The position numbers were made by a program, and so were the translations under genes. This document shows, piece by piece, positions 22,901-36,400 of a DNA stretch of 64,000 bases. Positions within the stretch are counted from its first letter, which is position 1. Every line of letters begins with the position of its first letter. The notes below the pieces were generated by a model. The model was not told where the DNA came from and made no database searches. It worked only from the letters and a program-made list of their open reading frames with translations. Source of the stretch: Musa acuminata AAA Group (taxonomy: Eukaryota > Streptophyta > Magnoliopsida > Zingiberales > Musaceae). The DNA is taken from assembly GCF_036884655.1 (NCBI RefSeq), contig NC_088339.1:30899001-30963000 (forward strand), in the 5' to 3' direction.

Positions 22901-24724
22901 AGGGGTCAAGAGATAGCTCTTATTCTCTTTTACCTTTTTCTCTATTTCATATTTCCTCTTCCTGTTCTTAATACCTTTAAAATATTAAGCACACTGTAGT
23001 CAACAGGAATTCCAACTTTTGAGTTTTTCGTGTGTGCATTTTTTTTTTGACTCGGTTCCTTAGTAAAATGATTATAAGGATAAAGTTTGCTGGGTTTATC
23101 ATAGGCATCTTGTCATCCATTGAAACCTTGCCATAAACATTCACAAAAAAATAATCTTTCATAGAACAAATTATTTTGAAGAACAAGATTTTGAAAGATA
23201 TAAAGATCTTCCCCACAAATCAGCACTCTAAATCACAATCAGAAAAACATATAATGACATGTTTAAGACTGTTGTAGAGACCATGCTGAATGATGATAAA
23301 AAAATTCCACCAATCCCTTGTCAGCTCATTTTATTCAAATGATCATATCGATGATCAATGCCCAAAATATCCGTTTGCATTTTCCACTAGAATAATCATG
23401 CAAAACCTTCCATCTACTGCAAGACGTACTACTACCTACTGCCAGTTACACAGGATAAATAAAAAACAAAACATCCAATTTGTCAAGATATAAAACAAAC
23501 AATTTCAAGCATTCCCAAATTACAAGACTAAATTAAATGCCCAAAGAATAAACATATAGAATGTGTATCTACCACAAAAAATAACAGCTACTAAAAACCA
23601 CATTTTAAATGGGAAATCTCATTCCAGATCCAGAAGTCAGTTACAGTCAATGGATTTTCACGGAACTGAAGGTTAGATACTAAAACCAAATTCAGGCACC
23701 ATCCATCAGAATAAAAGTTGTTTCTCTGAGGCTCTCCTTCAGATAGTTGAAGGAGATAAGACACAAGAAATGAGCAACAACGAAAAGATGAGAAGAGAAA
23801 CCGATTTTTCCCCCTCGTTGTTTGGATATATGAGGGAAAAAAATATGAAGCAATCAAATGTTCTCTTCTTTACACTGGGCAGAAGAAAAGGTGAGATTTC
23901 TTTCTTTTTGCCATCAGCTTCTTTGCTAATTATACAGTGGAAAAGGAGAACTAATTTTCTCTTCTGCAGATTCTTTATGGTGCACATAGAACTAACTCCT
24001 CCTTGACTTTCCTTTCCATTCTCCTTCTTTTTTGTGGTTCGAGATCAAGGACCGCAGGATTTAAAAGATCCTTCACAACTATTGAACAATGAGAGAAAAA
24101 TGAAGCAACTGGAATGTAAAGCTAAAAGTGAAAAGGGCAAGATAGGAGAAAGAGACTGAGTTGTGGACAGCAATATCAACAATTTCTAGTCTATGAAACT
24201 CGGTATCATATCCAAGTTAAACAGGAAAGAACCACATCAATTTCTTATAGCATTGTAACACATACAGAAATTAGTAATACGAGATGTCCATACAAACCCA
24301 CTCTCTAAAACATCCAAAAACCACACCTCATGCAAAGCAAAACCCACATACTGAATCAAGCGCTACCGATAACAAGATCAACGATCTTTATGAGAAACCA
24401 AATATGATCTAGGTTCAGAGGAAATTATGCTGCGATGAAAAAAAACTGACCTCCATCCCACGGTGTGTCATCGGGGCTGCAACAAAATCCAGACCAAGAA
24501 AAAAGAAAACCCATTATCGAAAGATCTAATTTTTAACATAAAGATCCGATCTTTAACCAAAAGCAACACGAAATCGAACGGTTAAGAACGGTGCCTCACC
24601 CAAAGATCACGGCGTTCCACAGCATGATGTTGTTCTCGTGCGGCGCCCCGCTGATCCCCGCCGGCGGATCCTGCTGCAGCCTCTTGAAATCCCGCATCAA
24701 CCGCTTCCTCGCCGGCGTCGACAT
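18710..24724 (-). CDS. UBC2: Ubiquitin-conjugating enzyme E2, RAD6/UBC2 type
   Basis: Exons (- strand): 24600-24724, 24451-24476, 20418-20507, 20139-20227, 18710-18838, giving 152 residues, the usual length of plant UBC1/2/3. It carries ubiquitin on Cys88 (GSICLDILQ) and, with RING E3 ligases, monoubiquitinates histone H2B and takes part in DNA damage tolerance. The start [20 protein letters not shown], the HPN tripeptide (78-80), the active-site Cys and the C-terminus VEQSWTAD are all intact. The intron after exon 4 begins with GC, not GT (see findings); the other three introns are GT-AG. Intron 2 is nearly 4 kb and contains a hAT-like element (20837-21471) and a LINE relic (about 22560-22880). 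The 5' leader contains a CT repeat near 24798-24815. The 3' UTR extends to roughly 18260. The exact paralogue (1, 2 or 3) is not distinguishable. Confidence 0.96.
19915..19965. repeat. TA dinucleotide microsatellite in UBC2 intron
   Basis: About 50 bases of nearly pure TA interrupted by TTATATG units, inside the last intron of the UBC2-type gene. Probably polymorphic in length. Confidence 0.9.
20837..21471. mobile_element. Non-autonomous hAT-like element with GC-rich core
   Basis: The 635-base segment is flanked by a perfect 8-base direct duplication, gattaaag, at 20829-20836 and 21472-21479. The ends are inverted: the left starts CAAGG and runs into ATACCGTACCG; the right end, read in reverse, starts CAAGG and runs into ATACCGCCCGTACC. 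An 8-base duplication with C-A-R-G-G ends is the hAT signature. The body holds palindromic GGTAC/GTACC motifs, a TA repeat at about 20937-20957 and a GC-rich core (21000-21350) with no recognisable protein, so it is non-autonomous. It sits in intron 2 of the UBC2-type gene. Confidence 0.75.
22560..22880 (+). mobile_element. 3' relic of a LINE (L1-type) retrotransposon
   Basis: A + strand translation around 22660-22860 reads in pieces as [10 protein letters not shown]..., [20 protein letters not shown] and HIVDPK, which resembles the very C-terminus of plant L1 reverse transcriptases (…RGRGRPKKTW.E.I…DR..WR..I..ADP). Stops and frameshifts break it. It ends with a GTTGTTGTTGT tract typical of plant LINE 3' ends. 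It lies antisense within UBC2 intron 2. Confidence 0.6.
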
Positions 24725-27700
24725 CGATCTTCTCTACCCGAAAAGATGCAATCTTTCCTCGATTTCCTCCACTTATTTATGCTCTCTCCTCTTCCCTCTC
24801 TCTCTCTCTCTCTCCAAGTCGCTTCTTTCTTCCCAGTGGAAAAAAAGAAGGGAAGATTGCGGAATCGAAAGCTGGGCACCACTTGGAACGGAGAATATGA
24901 AGCCTCTTATATTCCAATAATGAAGAATATGTCATCGGCTGCCGTCTCTTTATCTCTTCTTTTTCCGGTGCTACAAAAAAAGTGCCCAAAATTACAACTG
25001 CTGATTGATGAGTTGCATTAAGCTTCTCATCGCCCACCGACTCATTGGATCTTCGTCAATTCATGGTCAAATTTGGACGGTTCTGAGTGGCGGACAAGAG
25101 CTGGACAGCGGCTCGGTGTATGCCATAACGCATAGGATCAGATTCCTCCTCTCTTTTGTTTGTATTACCATAAAGTGTTACAACTCAAAAAACAAAAAAT
25201 TGTCCTTTTTGTTTGCAGGGATAAGACTGAACATAATAATTTGCAATGAACTCAGAAAAGATAATAATAGAGGCAAAATTGTTCTTTTTTTATTTCGATT
25301 TTTTAAAATCAATCGATTTTTTAGATTTGAAGTCAAATCTATCGATTTCGATTTTTTAAAATCAAAAGTTGGAACCATCGATCATCGGGCTAGTTCGATT
25401 CTGATTCTAGTACGATCGAATAATCATAAACAAGAAACTAAAAGAATAAACTTAGCTCGGACTGCTATCAGTAGTTGTTACCAAAAGAATAAACTTGGAA
25501 TTTTGCTATTGCTGTGAGAGATTATTGACAGCCAGAAATCCATATGATACTTACTGCAACTACTCCAATTGCATCATCACCATGTTCGATGGGAATGTAT
25601 TCTGGAGGGGAGCGGGAACTCCTCCAATTGTGTCAGCCTATCACTCAATTCTTTTCTGTTCACGCATGAATGAGACATCAGACTTGTCATTTAAATGCAT
25701 CTTTCAACTTCAGATTGACAGGGTTGGAAGAAAAGATAATCCTGCTGCCGTAGATCTTCCTTCCCACAGTGACTAAGATAAAAAAGAGCCATTTATCACG
25801 GCTTCAATTTTCCTTTATATGATTGAATTCAGTGTGTAGATCTGTTCGACTAAATATATAGTTTGAGGAGCTCTACGGGAAGAAGAGTTTGCTGGATGAA
25901 TTATCCACCTCAAATCGACACCATTTTGAGGCTAAAACAATTTAATCCAAGCAATGCATTTGTTCAGCAATACGGGCACTTTGGAATGCATCAATTTCCA
26001 GTACAGAGCATTGCAGTGCAGTAGAACAGTAAATAAGTACATCAATGCGCCCTCAATCTTGCCCAACAAAAGAAATCTCTGCCTTTAAGTTGCAGCCTCC
26101 CATTCTTCCTTCTAGTATGAAGTGGAGAGCATATGCATCTCTTCAATGCTGTTAAAAGCTAGCCTTACACCATGAACTATTTAGGAATAAAGGAGAAGGG
26201 TTGCTGCAACCAGCAATGGTGCATGTCATTCTGGTATCTTATTGTAGACAACCTACACTTCTCTTTCCCTCAAAAGAGACGAGGACAAAAGAAACATGAT
26301 GCTGAGAGTTCAATGCCTTCTTGCATGCCATGGTTTGTATTCATTCCTACAAGAGAGATAGAGAGAGCAGTTCATTTCCTACATTGCATGGCATGTGCTC
26401 ACTCCTACAGTCCTATTTGGTATGGCAACACTCAAGAATGTGACATGGTACCTAATTTTGAGGATATCCGAGTGGCACCAACCCAGAAAATGGCACTAGG
26501 ATTCTGGCAACAGGACAAGATAAACTCAAACAAGATGCAGATGTCAACATACCTAGTAATGTTTTCTTTCACATCATCATCATTAGGGTATGTTGTCTGC
26601 TAGATAAAGCAGATCAGGGGAGTTATAATTATAAATCTTTGGAAAAACAACAAATGCTCAGTATACTCAGAAATTGAGTAGAAGAACACTGCTACCTATG
26701 ATCATGGTTGTTTCATAGGGATGACATCAATGTTGGAAGAGGGTACAGACAAACAAAAAATAAAGAGTGTCTTAAGTTGCATTTGATGAATGGCTCTGAT
26801 CCATTGAGGACAACAAAGCTGGTAATTACTCACAGGATGATTTAGGTAGTGTGTGAAGCTAAAGGAGTGAGACCAATATATTATCTTTTGGCAATTTACA
26901 GTGCTACTTTTTGTCTCAACCAATGCCATTAATATGCAATTGCTTGATGAGGAAGATGACACAGATGGCCATTTAATCATATCTGCACTCTCTTCTTTGT
27001 CCTTTTCTTTATGCTAACCCTTCTGCCAATTTCCTATCTTCACAGAGGAATTATATTGTCTGCACTCCAAACAGAGAAGTTCTGGTTGGGGTGTGCAAAA
27101 GTTGGTGCTGAATGGTTCTGAACATTGAGGAGGATTTGCAAGGAGGCATTTAGTAGTGAGATGCATACTTCATCGTTTTATCCTTTCAACAAGAAAAGAT
27201 TAAGATATATTATACAATAGTTAGAAGAATGATTAGAAACGAAGGTAATTACTGGATAGCAAAAGCATCAATTCCATTCAGGTTTTTAGCATTTCTATTT
27301 ACAAAGTCAATTTAAATGGATCGAACGGTCTGATTTGATTTCGATAACTATAAATAATTAAACTAATTTAGGTACTAATTCTTCATGTTTTTAATATATA
27401 TATTTTTTTATTATATATTCTTCGCTTTTCATAACTATAAATAGTTAAACTAATTTAGGTACTAATTTACTTTTACAAATAAGAAAAGTAAAAAGAGGTT
27501 AGCTATAGTTTTATAATAAAATAATATCATGTATAATTTTATTATGAAAATTCACTCCGTTTTATTGCCCTTTTAATTGATGTCCATGTTTATGACATTA
27601 ATTATGTGATATATTCTTTAACTAATTTTGCTAGATTAAGACTCATTTCACAGTTCTAGAGAGCTGAATTTTAAGATAGTTTTTATATAAATTTTAATCT

Positions 27701-27925
27701 TTTTTTTAAAACTTGTTCATGCCTCATAAATGAGACAGAAAATAAAAAGTATTTTTTTTTCTATATTTTGTTAAAAATTTATGGAATTGAAAACGAGATA
27801 ATTTTTGAAATCTCATTAATTTTGATCATTACATGGTAACAAATCTTGATGACAAAATATTTACTCATTAATTATTAGAGATTTTGCTTATCGATATCCA
27901 AATAAAGGAATCGGCTTCTGCTCCG
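24725..27925. other. Promoter of UBC2 and long intergenic stretch
   Basis: The first ~300 bases are the leader and promoter of the UBC2-type gene, with a CT-rich tract. Further right, 25280-25400 holds repeated 'cgattttttaaaatc' palindromic motifs. Open frames exist at 26172-26603 (+, 143 codons), but their composition and lack of motifs do not support a gene. 27300-27890 is AT-rich with a direct repeat of 'taactataaatagttaaactaatttaggtactaatt'-like blocks (27346 and 27429). Confidence 0.5.
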
Positions 27926-28270
27926 CTGGAGGACGGCCGCACTCTCGCCGACTACAGCATCCAGAAGGAGTGAGTCCACGCTCTTTCTGGCCCTCCCGAC
28001 TCCGCGGCGGCATGCAGATCTTTGTGAAGATGCTGACGGGGAGAACCGTGACGATTGAGGTGGAGAGCTCCGACACGGTTGCCGATGCGAAGGCCAAGAT
28101 CATCCACCACAAGGATCATGTTAGCCACCCCGACCATTTCAGACTCGTCTACGGGGTGAAACAGCTCGAGGATGGCAAGACGCTCGCGGACTATAGCGTT
28201 TTTCAAGGAGTCTACCCTCCACCTCCTCCTCCGACTTGGTGGCGGCACGCCGAACCAGTGCAACCGATGA
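27926..28270 (+). pseudogene. Broken polyubiquitin fragment
   Basis: Two adjacent ubiquitin units are recognisable. The first is only a C-terminal part: [15 protein letters not shown] then a stop (27971-27973) where the family has ESTLHLVLRLRGG. A shifted frame recovers a degenerate end, including RLRGG directly before the next unit. The second unit starts at the ATG at 28012 with [20 protein letters not shown], is recognisable to [13 protein letters not shown], and then needs a frame change near 28205 to read [13 protein letters not shown], ending at a stop at 28268. Many ubiquitin-invariant residues are replaced (for example the region equivalent to IQDKEGIPPDQQ reads [13 protein letters not shown]). 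Ubiquitin tolerates almost no change, so this is a decayed relic. No promoter or intron was identified. Confidence 0.85.
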
Positions 28271-28799
28271 CTGCTCCTTGTGCTCGTTCGACATTAGTAG
28301 TTGCAGGGTTTCCAGCTTGATTATTGATAACTACTGAGTTGAATTAGCTTAGTTTCGTTGTAATCTTAGGAGATCGGAATTCTTGGCTCAAAGTTCTTTC
28401 GATCGAGATTATTATTGTGTTATTCCGCTGGAATTTAGTTTGGTCTTAAATTGTAACGATTAAAAAGCATGAATAAACCAATGTAAATTTAGTATGATAG
28501 AAGAATCGGATCCTACAATTCACAATTGAGTGTTTTGTGAGTCCATTAGGCACTGTTTTACCATATGCTACTAATTATAGATTAATTATGGTAGTTAGAT
28601 CTCTTTCGTATTTCGATATTTAAACTTAAAAGTGAAATATCTAGTTCTATTTAACCTGATGTTGTCATTTTTATCGATCGAAACACAAAAATGATGAATA
28701 AAAAGATAATTTTGATAGCTCAATTATGTTTTCAATAGTGGTGAACGACACCGTTGTTGGGATCATAGATGACTATTGTGGGTGAGGAGGGAGAGCGAT

Positions 28800-29100
28800 G
28801 ACAATAAGTGAGACAAAGAGAAGGGAAAAAGAGGACGACGTAGATACCGACACTTTGCGACAATTACGTCGACATCGATGTAGATGTCGAGTGGTGCCAC
28901 CCTTCCCCATATTATTGGCGATACCGATGCCGATGCAGAGGGATGCCGCTCTGCATCTATATTTGCATCAACGTCGATGCAGATATCAAGCGACGCTTTA
29001 CATATGTGTCAGTGTCGATGTAGATGTCGAGCGACTCTTTCGTCATTCTGTATCTGTGTTAGTATCGATGTAGTTGTTAAGCAACGCAGACGCAAAGCGT
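28800..29100. repeat. Degenerate short tandem repeat rich in CGATGTAGATGTCGAG
   Basis: Variants of tcgatgtagatgtcgagcgac recur at about 28870, 28970, 29010 and 29065, interspersed with gatgccgatgcaga-like blocks. Spacing is irregular, about 50-100 bases. No protein function is suggested although short frames are open. Confidence 0.6.
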
Positions 29101-30470
29101 TGACATTTACGTCGTTCTCTCCTTTTATCTCACATCTTGTTGTCTTTCTCCCTCTTTATCCACAATAGTCACCTGCAACCCCCCAACGATGTCGTCATTC
29201 GTCACCATCGAAAATATAATTGAGATATCGAAATTACCCTTTTTTTTCATCGTTTTCATACTTTAATTAGTAAAATCGATGATATTAAGATAAATGAAGT
29301 TATAATATGTAATTAACCCTATTAGTATTCTAAAATCGATGGGAATACACTAAGGACATGTTGATTAGTGTTAGTATTATAAAATTATAATCATTAATCA
29401 TTTAAGGGTGAGATTAAGTTAAAATATTTGGCTAGTTGTTTAATAATAATTAATTGTGATGCTTAATTAAGTGTTTATTATGCCTATGATTATTAAAATA
29501 CTTGCATTTTAATTAGATTACCTGACGGTGTAGATCATTTAAACAAAACTATATGAACCTAAAACTGATAGCAGGTTGAACAATAGCAATTAAAATGATC
29601 TTATGTAGGAATCCCGAAAAATTCCAAGTTACATCTTATATTTGCTAAACTAGAGATCGATAATAATGAGATTCTAAAGAGAGCCTAATAGAACAAAAGC
29701 TTTTAAGATTAAAAACTAGAAATGACCCCACATCCCCTTCATGTAAAATGACAATAGAAACTACCCCTTCATGTAAAATGACAATAGAGACACCAAGAAA
29801 GACATACTTTTCACCCATCAATTTTCTTCTTCCAAATAGAGATGCACATCTTCGATTCACAGCACGGTGATAATCAAGTGAAGAGTCTGCATAAGAGTTA
29901 GTCTAAGGACAAGTGCATGTACAAAAGTTCAGCCTGCTTTCCCAACACTAATATTATCTGTTGTCATTTATCATGATGATGACGATGATAAAAATAATGA
30001 AAAACGGATCAACACAATTGTCACTTTCCACCGCAACATTCGTCATGGATTCTTATCGTAGTTTACCGAAGATTATAGTGAATGACAGGCATAAAACAAG
30101 ACAAATGGCTCCAGAAACTCCTGCAAACTCTTAACACTTGACGCTTGGTAAAGAGCAATTGCATGGAAAGCAGACCAATTTGAAAAAGAAAAAGGAAACA
30201 TAATGATTGACAAATAAATAAATAAAGCTGTTGAACCGAAGAAATCTCGGGATAAACAACACTTGAAATAGGTTTCAGGTATATTAATAAGAAAGAAGCA
30301 ACAAATAGTAACACCTAGCGAGGAGATGCTTTGTTGTGGATAATTCAATTGTGACAGCATAAATGATAAAACAAACAAATAATGTTCACTAAAGCATACT
30401 GCTAACTCTTCCAATCATACAATGGCTTATTAGATTTCATAAGATCAATCCTGCAGTAAAAAAATCTACC
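29100..30470. other. Intergenic sequence and 3' UTR of the pyruvate kinase gene
   Basis: Apart from the 30-base duplication, the sequence is AT-rich and without recognisable genes. The last few hundred bases before 30471 are probably the 3' UTR of the - strand gene. Confidence 0.4.
29731..29790. repeat. Perfect-core 30-bp tandem duplication
   Basis: Two adjacent 30-base units (29731-29760, 29761-29790) share ccccttcatgtaaaatgac and more, with only a few differences near the ends. A simple slippage duplication. Confidence 0.9.
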
Positions 30471-33400
30471 TCATGGGACATGCATCACCTGAATTGACTG
30501 CAACATGTCAGACAGGGCAATGACCAGGTCACCAGACTGGATCATTCCTCTTGCCTTGAGCAGAGAAAAAGTCCGGTTGAGGTTGCTCTCCATGTCATCA
30601 GAGAAACTCAGACGGAAGGGTATAAGACCCCATTGAAGGTTCAAGCGTCTCCTCACAGATGTCGAGGATGTAAATGCAAAGATCGGACAATCAGGGCGGC
30701 ACCGTGAAAGGAGAGAAGCCATGTGACCTGTCTTTGTGTAGACAAAGACTGCATCTACTCCCAAGATGTTAGCTGCAAAGCATGAATAGTATCATGAGAA
30801 ACAAGAAGGAAGCTCAAAGCACAGTTAGCAGGATCAGGAACAACAAACAAGTCTTAAATTTATTGGCACAGCATCAATAAGGATTTGAAGACTTAAATTT
30901 CCCAAACCAGAAGCTTAAACTTCAGCAAAATGTTCTTGAAACATTTAATTAACATAATATCAAAATACTAAAACTCCTAAAAATTCTGATATATAAATAG
31001 ATAATTCAATATTTTTTTTTTAAGTTCAAGAACTGATGAATGGTTAACAACACCATTTCATGGTTAGAAGAGTTTGAGCTAAGGGATAACTCCGCAAGGA
31101 CAAAATAATTTGTATTAGAAGTAATGTTTCAAGAATTTTGCCAAGGAATAACTGCAAGGACAAAGATTTCATTAGTAGTAATTATGTTTAAATTTGAACG
31201 AATGACTCCACAAGGACAAGCTTTTCATCAGTAACAATAGTTCAATCTCTTCTGCTTCAGCAAAAGATCAAGTAGAGATTCATACAAGCATGCATAGACA
31301 ATTAAAAACCAAAAAGTTTTAAGAACCCACCCACTTTTTACTATGCTTTTATTCCATGAACATATCCCTGAGTTACACAGAGACAATGCCTATCATTTCA
31401 ATAAGTGTCTTAGGTGATTCGTTCTAGGCGATTCTCAGAACGAAGCACCTTCAGAATGACCAACAAAATTCTAATAAAATTCAAATAGCTAAAATTCAAC
31501 ATGATGAGGCTTACCCATTTTGGCAGCAGAATTACAAATTTCCTCTGAGATTTTTTCAGAAAAAGACGATGTGATATCTGGAAGTTCCATTCCTTCATGG
31601 CGTTTCTCCTCTCTCCACCACCTTTCAATCCGTAGACTTACACTTCTAAGCACAATCAGAGCCTTTTCTGGGTATTGGCCCATAGCTGACTCACCGGAGA
31701 GCATTAAAGCATCTGCCCGTTGCCTAACTGCTTCAGAAACATCAGCAACTTCAGCTCTAGTCGGTGTAGGGTACTCAATCATAGAGTCAAGAAGCTGAGA
31801 AGCCACAATTACTGGCTTGTTTAGCTGTCTGCAAAGTTTAACAATCTTTTGTTGAGCTGACGGCACTTGCTCAAGTGGAATTTGTGCACCCAAGTCTCCC
31901 CTGGCAACCATTGCTCCATCTGATGCACGAATAATCTCTTCCAGATTTTTCAATGAATCTATACTCTCAATCTTTGCAACGACTGCAATTTCTCTGTAGA
32001 ACATAATGTAGATCATTCATACAAGGTTCAATTTTGTTTTTCATTCGAAAATAAAAACAACAAACAGGGTCATGCAACTTTCTGCAGGTTTGCTTTATCA
32101 TATGAGAACAGACAAACATAGAGTGCACGAAATCTGCAGGAAAAAGATCCTTCCAGAAACCATAGAAACTTTGGTGACAATGAATATCCAGAAAGAAAAT
32201 TTAAATAAATAGGTGTATTCCATAGTTACTTCTTTTGGTCATGGTTTAATATCAAAAGCTACAAAAGCTAGAAAATGATGAAGACAAATAAAGAGCAATT
32301 TATGTTTTAATCACCAAGAATCAGGAAATGCAGGGGAAGATTTTATATTTTTCTAAACCATGGATTGAGGTACCAACCCCTACTGCTCCAGCCAAATTCA
32401 AACCATAGCAAACAGTCTTAATCCAAACCAAAGCAGACCATGGGTAAATTGAACAATATAGGTCGGTACTGGTCCATTATATCTCAACAAAAGTCCAAAC
32501 TGTACTCCAGCCAACCAATTCCAAACCTAGCCCATAGCTCACAAGGGACTTCAGACTTCATCTAAACAAACGATCTAATAGAGATAGATACCTAGGACTT
32601 GATCTAGTGTGTTAATCCTAACCACTAACATGATGAGATTCTACCAACATATCTAATGTGTTAGTCATAACCAGTAATACGATGAGATTCTACCAACATC
32701 ACGGCATAGGACCCCTCTTAGGAACACATTAATTTGTGACTTCTTGTTGATGCTCAAAGATCTTAAAAGGTAGGCTTTTGAGATGATGTATTGTACTTGA
32801 ATCATTCGGCGGCCATGTCTTGCTTTAATTGGTTATGATATATTGCAATTGTCTGTTTGACTCATTAAGTTATCACTTATTATTTTTTCATTGAGATATC
32901 TAATGCTCATAATATATCTTATACTCCCAGATTATATGGATGGTCACAAGATATCTCAGGTGATAAACCATTATTCAGAACAATCCAAAACTAAAAATTT
33001 ATATGCATGTTTATATGTTTTTCATTGTTCAACACACTTTGCCAACCAACATTATCGACCTAGAACATTGCACTCAGTATGGTACATCACACTCAATCCA
33101 TGATCTGAACGATGCACTTAAATGATCAGATAAGATGTGATGGAGCTTTCCAAAATGTTTGAAGTCCCACAGTTAGATATAACTTGGATTGTCTTCTTAC
33201 TGCATAAGGAGGGACTAGTCATAACTGCATAAGTTGGATTGTCTTCTTACTGGATAGTCATAACTTATCGCATAGTACATACATTTGCTAATCGGGCATT
33301 GTTGGAGGGCAGACTGGGTGCAAGTGGAGAGACTAGTAAACACTCAGATGCCACTCCATATCAAAAAAAATGAAGGGAGCAGGAATGAAAAAGCAACGAT

Positions 33401-36400
33401 GGTAGCACAGGAAACGGTAACAAGGAATGGTAGCAGCAATTAAAGGAAAATAAAGAATCAGAAAGCTAAAGCAACTATAGAAGGGGAAGAGCATAAGAGT
33501 AACGCAGAGAAAGAGCGTGTGCATGCTGCCATGGGCAGCAAGAGAAAGAAGATGGAAGTGAGAGAGAGAGAGAGAGAAGAATAGAAAGAAGAGTATATCA
33601 AGATAGGCAAGGAACCAAAGAGACAAGAAAAAAAAAGAGAAAAATGAAGGGAACTGTATGGAGAAACCATGAATCTGAAACTGAATTAACACATTCGAGC
33701 AGGTAGTAAACGTTACTGGTGATAATGTTCCAATTATTTTCCAAGAATTCTAGTGCAAAAACATCTTGGGAAACCAATGATACCATGTAAAGTTCTTTTT
33801 CTTTTCTGTTTCTCTATACTTTGTGCTGGATAACAATCCACGAACTCAATGCAGGGAACACAATAGCTAACCAAATGGAAGTAGTTTATCCGAAGTACTT
33901 CCTGAATGATGTAGTACATGGAAATTTTTGCAAAGCATGACAAAGTCAATTAACAACATTAATAGCTTGTAAGCTGAAATTATGGAATGCAGAATTTAAA
34001 ATATAACAAAATTTCATAACAAAGAGACACACATATGTACAGTTGGGAAGCTTTGACAACTGGGATAGAAATATTTCAAGTTATTCCAAAGCAAATTTGG
34101 AATTATGAGCAAATTGGAGATAGCAGACAGACAACATCAGATTAGAATTAATGATTGTACAGTTGCAAAACAGAGAACACTACTAAGTAACTTATAAATG
34201 GAAGTGCAAGTCTAAAATTAGATATGAAGGGCTGGCTAAATTAGCAGTGCTAATCATGAAATTAGAAGCTCTATTATTCTCCAATTCAGTGACTATGTTT
34301 ATGTCATTCTCTCGGTAATTCCATTAAACAAAATGAACAGGAAAGAAAAACAGGAGGTCTTTTCTATTTACCTGTCACTACATCGTGCAGCTATGTAGCT
34401 TTTGAGATGATTAATGACTTCAGCAGATTTAACAAATGACACAGCAATAAAATCTACACCCTCAGCAATACCAAAGTCTATGTCAAGCCAATCCTGTAAA
34501 AACGAAAATCATAAGGTCATAAGATGATGAATACAAACATTCAATTAATCTTTTGCTTAAGCAACCAGATTGTTCAGAGAGAAGCTCATATATCTGCTTG
34601 CATAAACCTATACCAGAAGATGAATCTCTTCCATCATTAAACATTCCAGTGCAAGCCTGACAGGCAAATCTCAGCTAAATATCCTTTGTGCCTAAGCTAA
34701 CATTATTGAATTAGAGATTGAACTGTTTATAGCTACCTTACAAGATCATATCCTATATTCTGTCCATGTTGACCAAGCACATAGCAAAAACTGAGGCATA
34801 AAAGAATAGCATTTAATTCAATATCAACAAGCAAAAACAAATAATACAGAGAACAAAACACATGATAAATAGACTCCGGTCTCCTTGATAATTGAGAGTC
34901 AAGAAATTGAAAAGAAATAAAGATTGATGCATGTAATCAGACTATTAGAGATAAAGATCCATGACATGAGCAATTTTCATTTCATACCCTCTTCTTTTTG
35001 TCCAAATTACAATTCCAACATTTCTTAATTAGAAATTCAATTTGTAGTTTTGTTTTTCTAAATACATCTTTGCCCCTCATGAAACACACCCCTTTTCAAA
35101 AAATGTCATAAAACAGGTGGTAGAACTTGCAAGTCTCCCACTAATATAGGGTCTAGGGAGGGTTATTGTACATAGTTTTACCCTTGCAAGCAAAAGAAGC
35201 TAATTCTGAGACTCAAATCCTGGTCACCTAGATCACAAAGGAGTAACCTACCATGAGAGCCCTTTCACTTTTGAAAATACCCTGTTTTCATAAGTATAAT
35301 TATATCATGTGCCAATACGGATTTGAAATCAAATTTAGAAAGCAATGTGTATTTATTTACATGGTTTTCATAACAATGTACAACAAAATCGAAGTTCATT
35401 ATGGTGCCAACATGAATTTCAATCATTGTGAGAAGCTTTAGAACCAGGCTTGATCATCCAATACTGAATATAGAACCAAGATTATGTGACTGCTAGCAAG
35501 CAAATGTGTATTTATGTATCCTGAGGCGTGTTAAAGAAGACCAATTAGCCTAGGTTGAGTTTTTTATTAGAAAAAATTGAGTCCTTTTTATCATCAGAGC
35601 CCTACTATGATATATTTTAGCCTAATTAAAGCCTTGTATATTGTGACATAACAGTGCAACTAAGGTTCAACTAAAACTACAGTTTAGTCATTATTATTCG
35701 GGTTAAGGTCTAATTTATGTGTCAATGAGTGCACGATCTTAGTCAGAAAGAATTTTAAAGTCTAGTGGCCACAAAACCTACACCAATTTTAGGCATGCAA
35801 AGTATCACAGCATTCTCCTAGAGTCAATAATTAAGTGAATTGCAGGTGGCAAACAGGCAATCATGCTGCTGATAAGATATTGCATACTAAGTCTAGGCTA
35901 GGCCATCAACCACCCATCTTAAAGATAGTCTAAAAAGTTTTCTGATCTCAAATGAATAAAAATAACAGAAAACGATATCTGCATCAAATATAAACAACAA
36001 ACCAAATCAATCAGTACTCAAACATGATAGTGAAAAGAAACTTATAATGTAACAAAGATCTCCAAATTCAGTAACTGACAGAAGACACTTAACTACATGA
36101 CTACAAGTACTTTTATTGGTTTGTTAAAGTTTTTGAAGGAACTATATGATAATAATAAAGATCACCAACCTTTGAAGAAATTGTAGGAAGCATAGCATTA
36201 CGCTCACGCACTAGGCTACCATCACGCCAAAAAGTGAGATTAGCACGTGGCAACAGCAGCCCAGGATCAGTGCAGCGACACTTTACATCTGGGCCAATCT
36301 TCTCAATTACCTCAAACCTGACCATTCCTCCATCCACAAGAAGTTCATCACCTACTTTGACATCTGTAATATGTCCAACGAATATGAAATCATATTGAAA

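Noticed and set aside
26172..26603. 143-codon + frame in the UBC2-ubiquitin interval
   Set aside because: Amino-acid composition is irregular with many Trp/Cys/Met, no motif or homologous pattern, and surrounding DNA is non-coding in character.
33333..33692. 119-codon hydrophobic - frame inside a pyruvate kinase intron
   Set aside because: Arises from a GA-rich tract read as Phe/Leu/Ser; intronic and without motifs.
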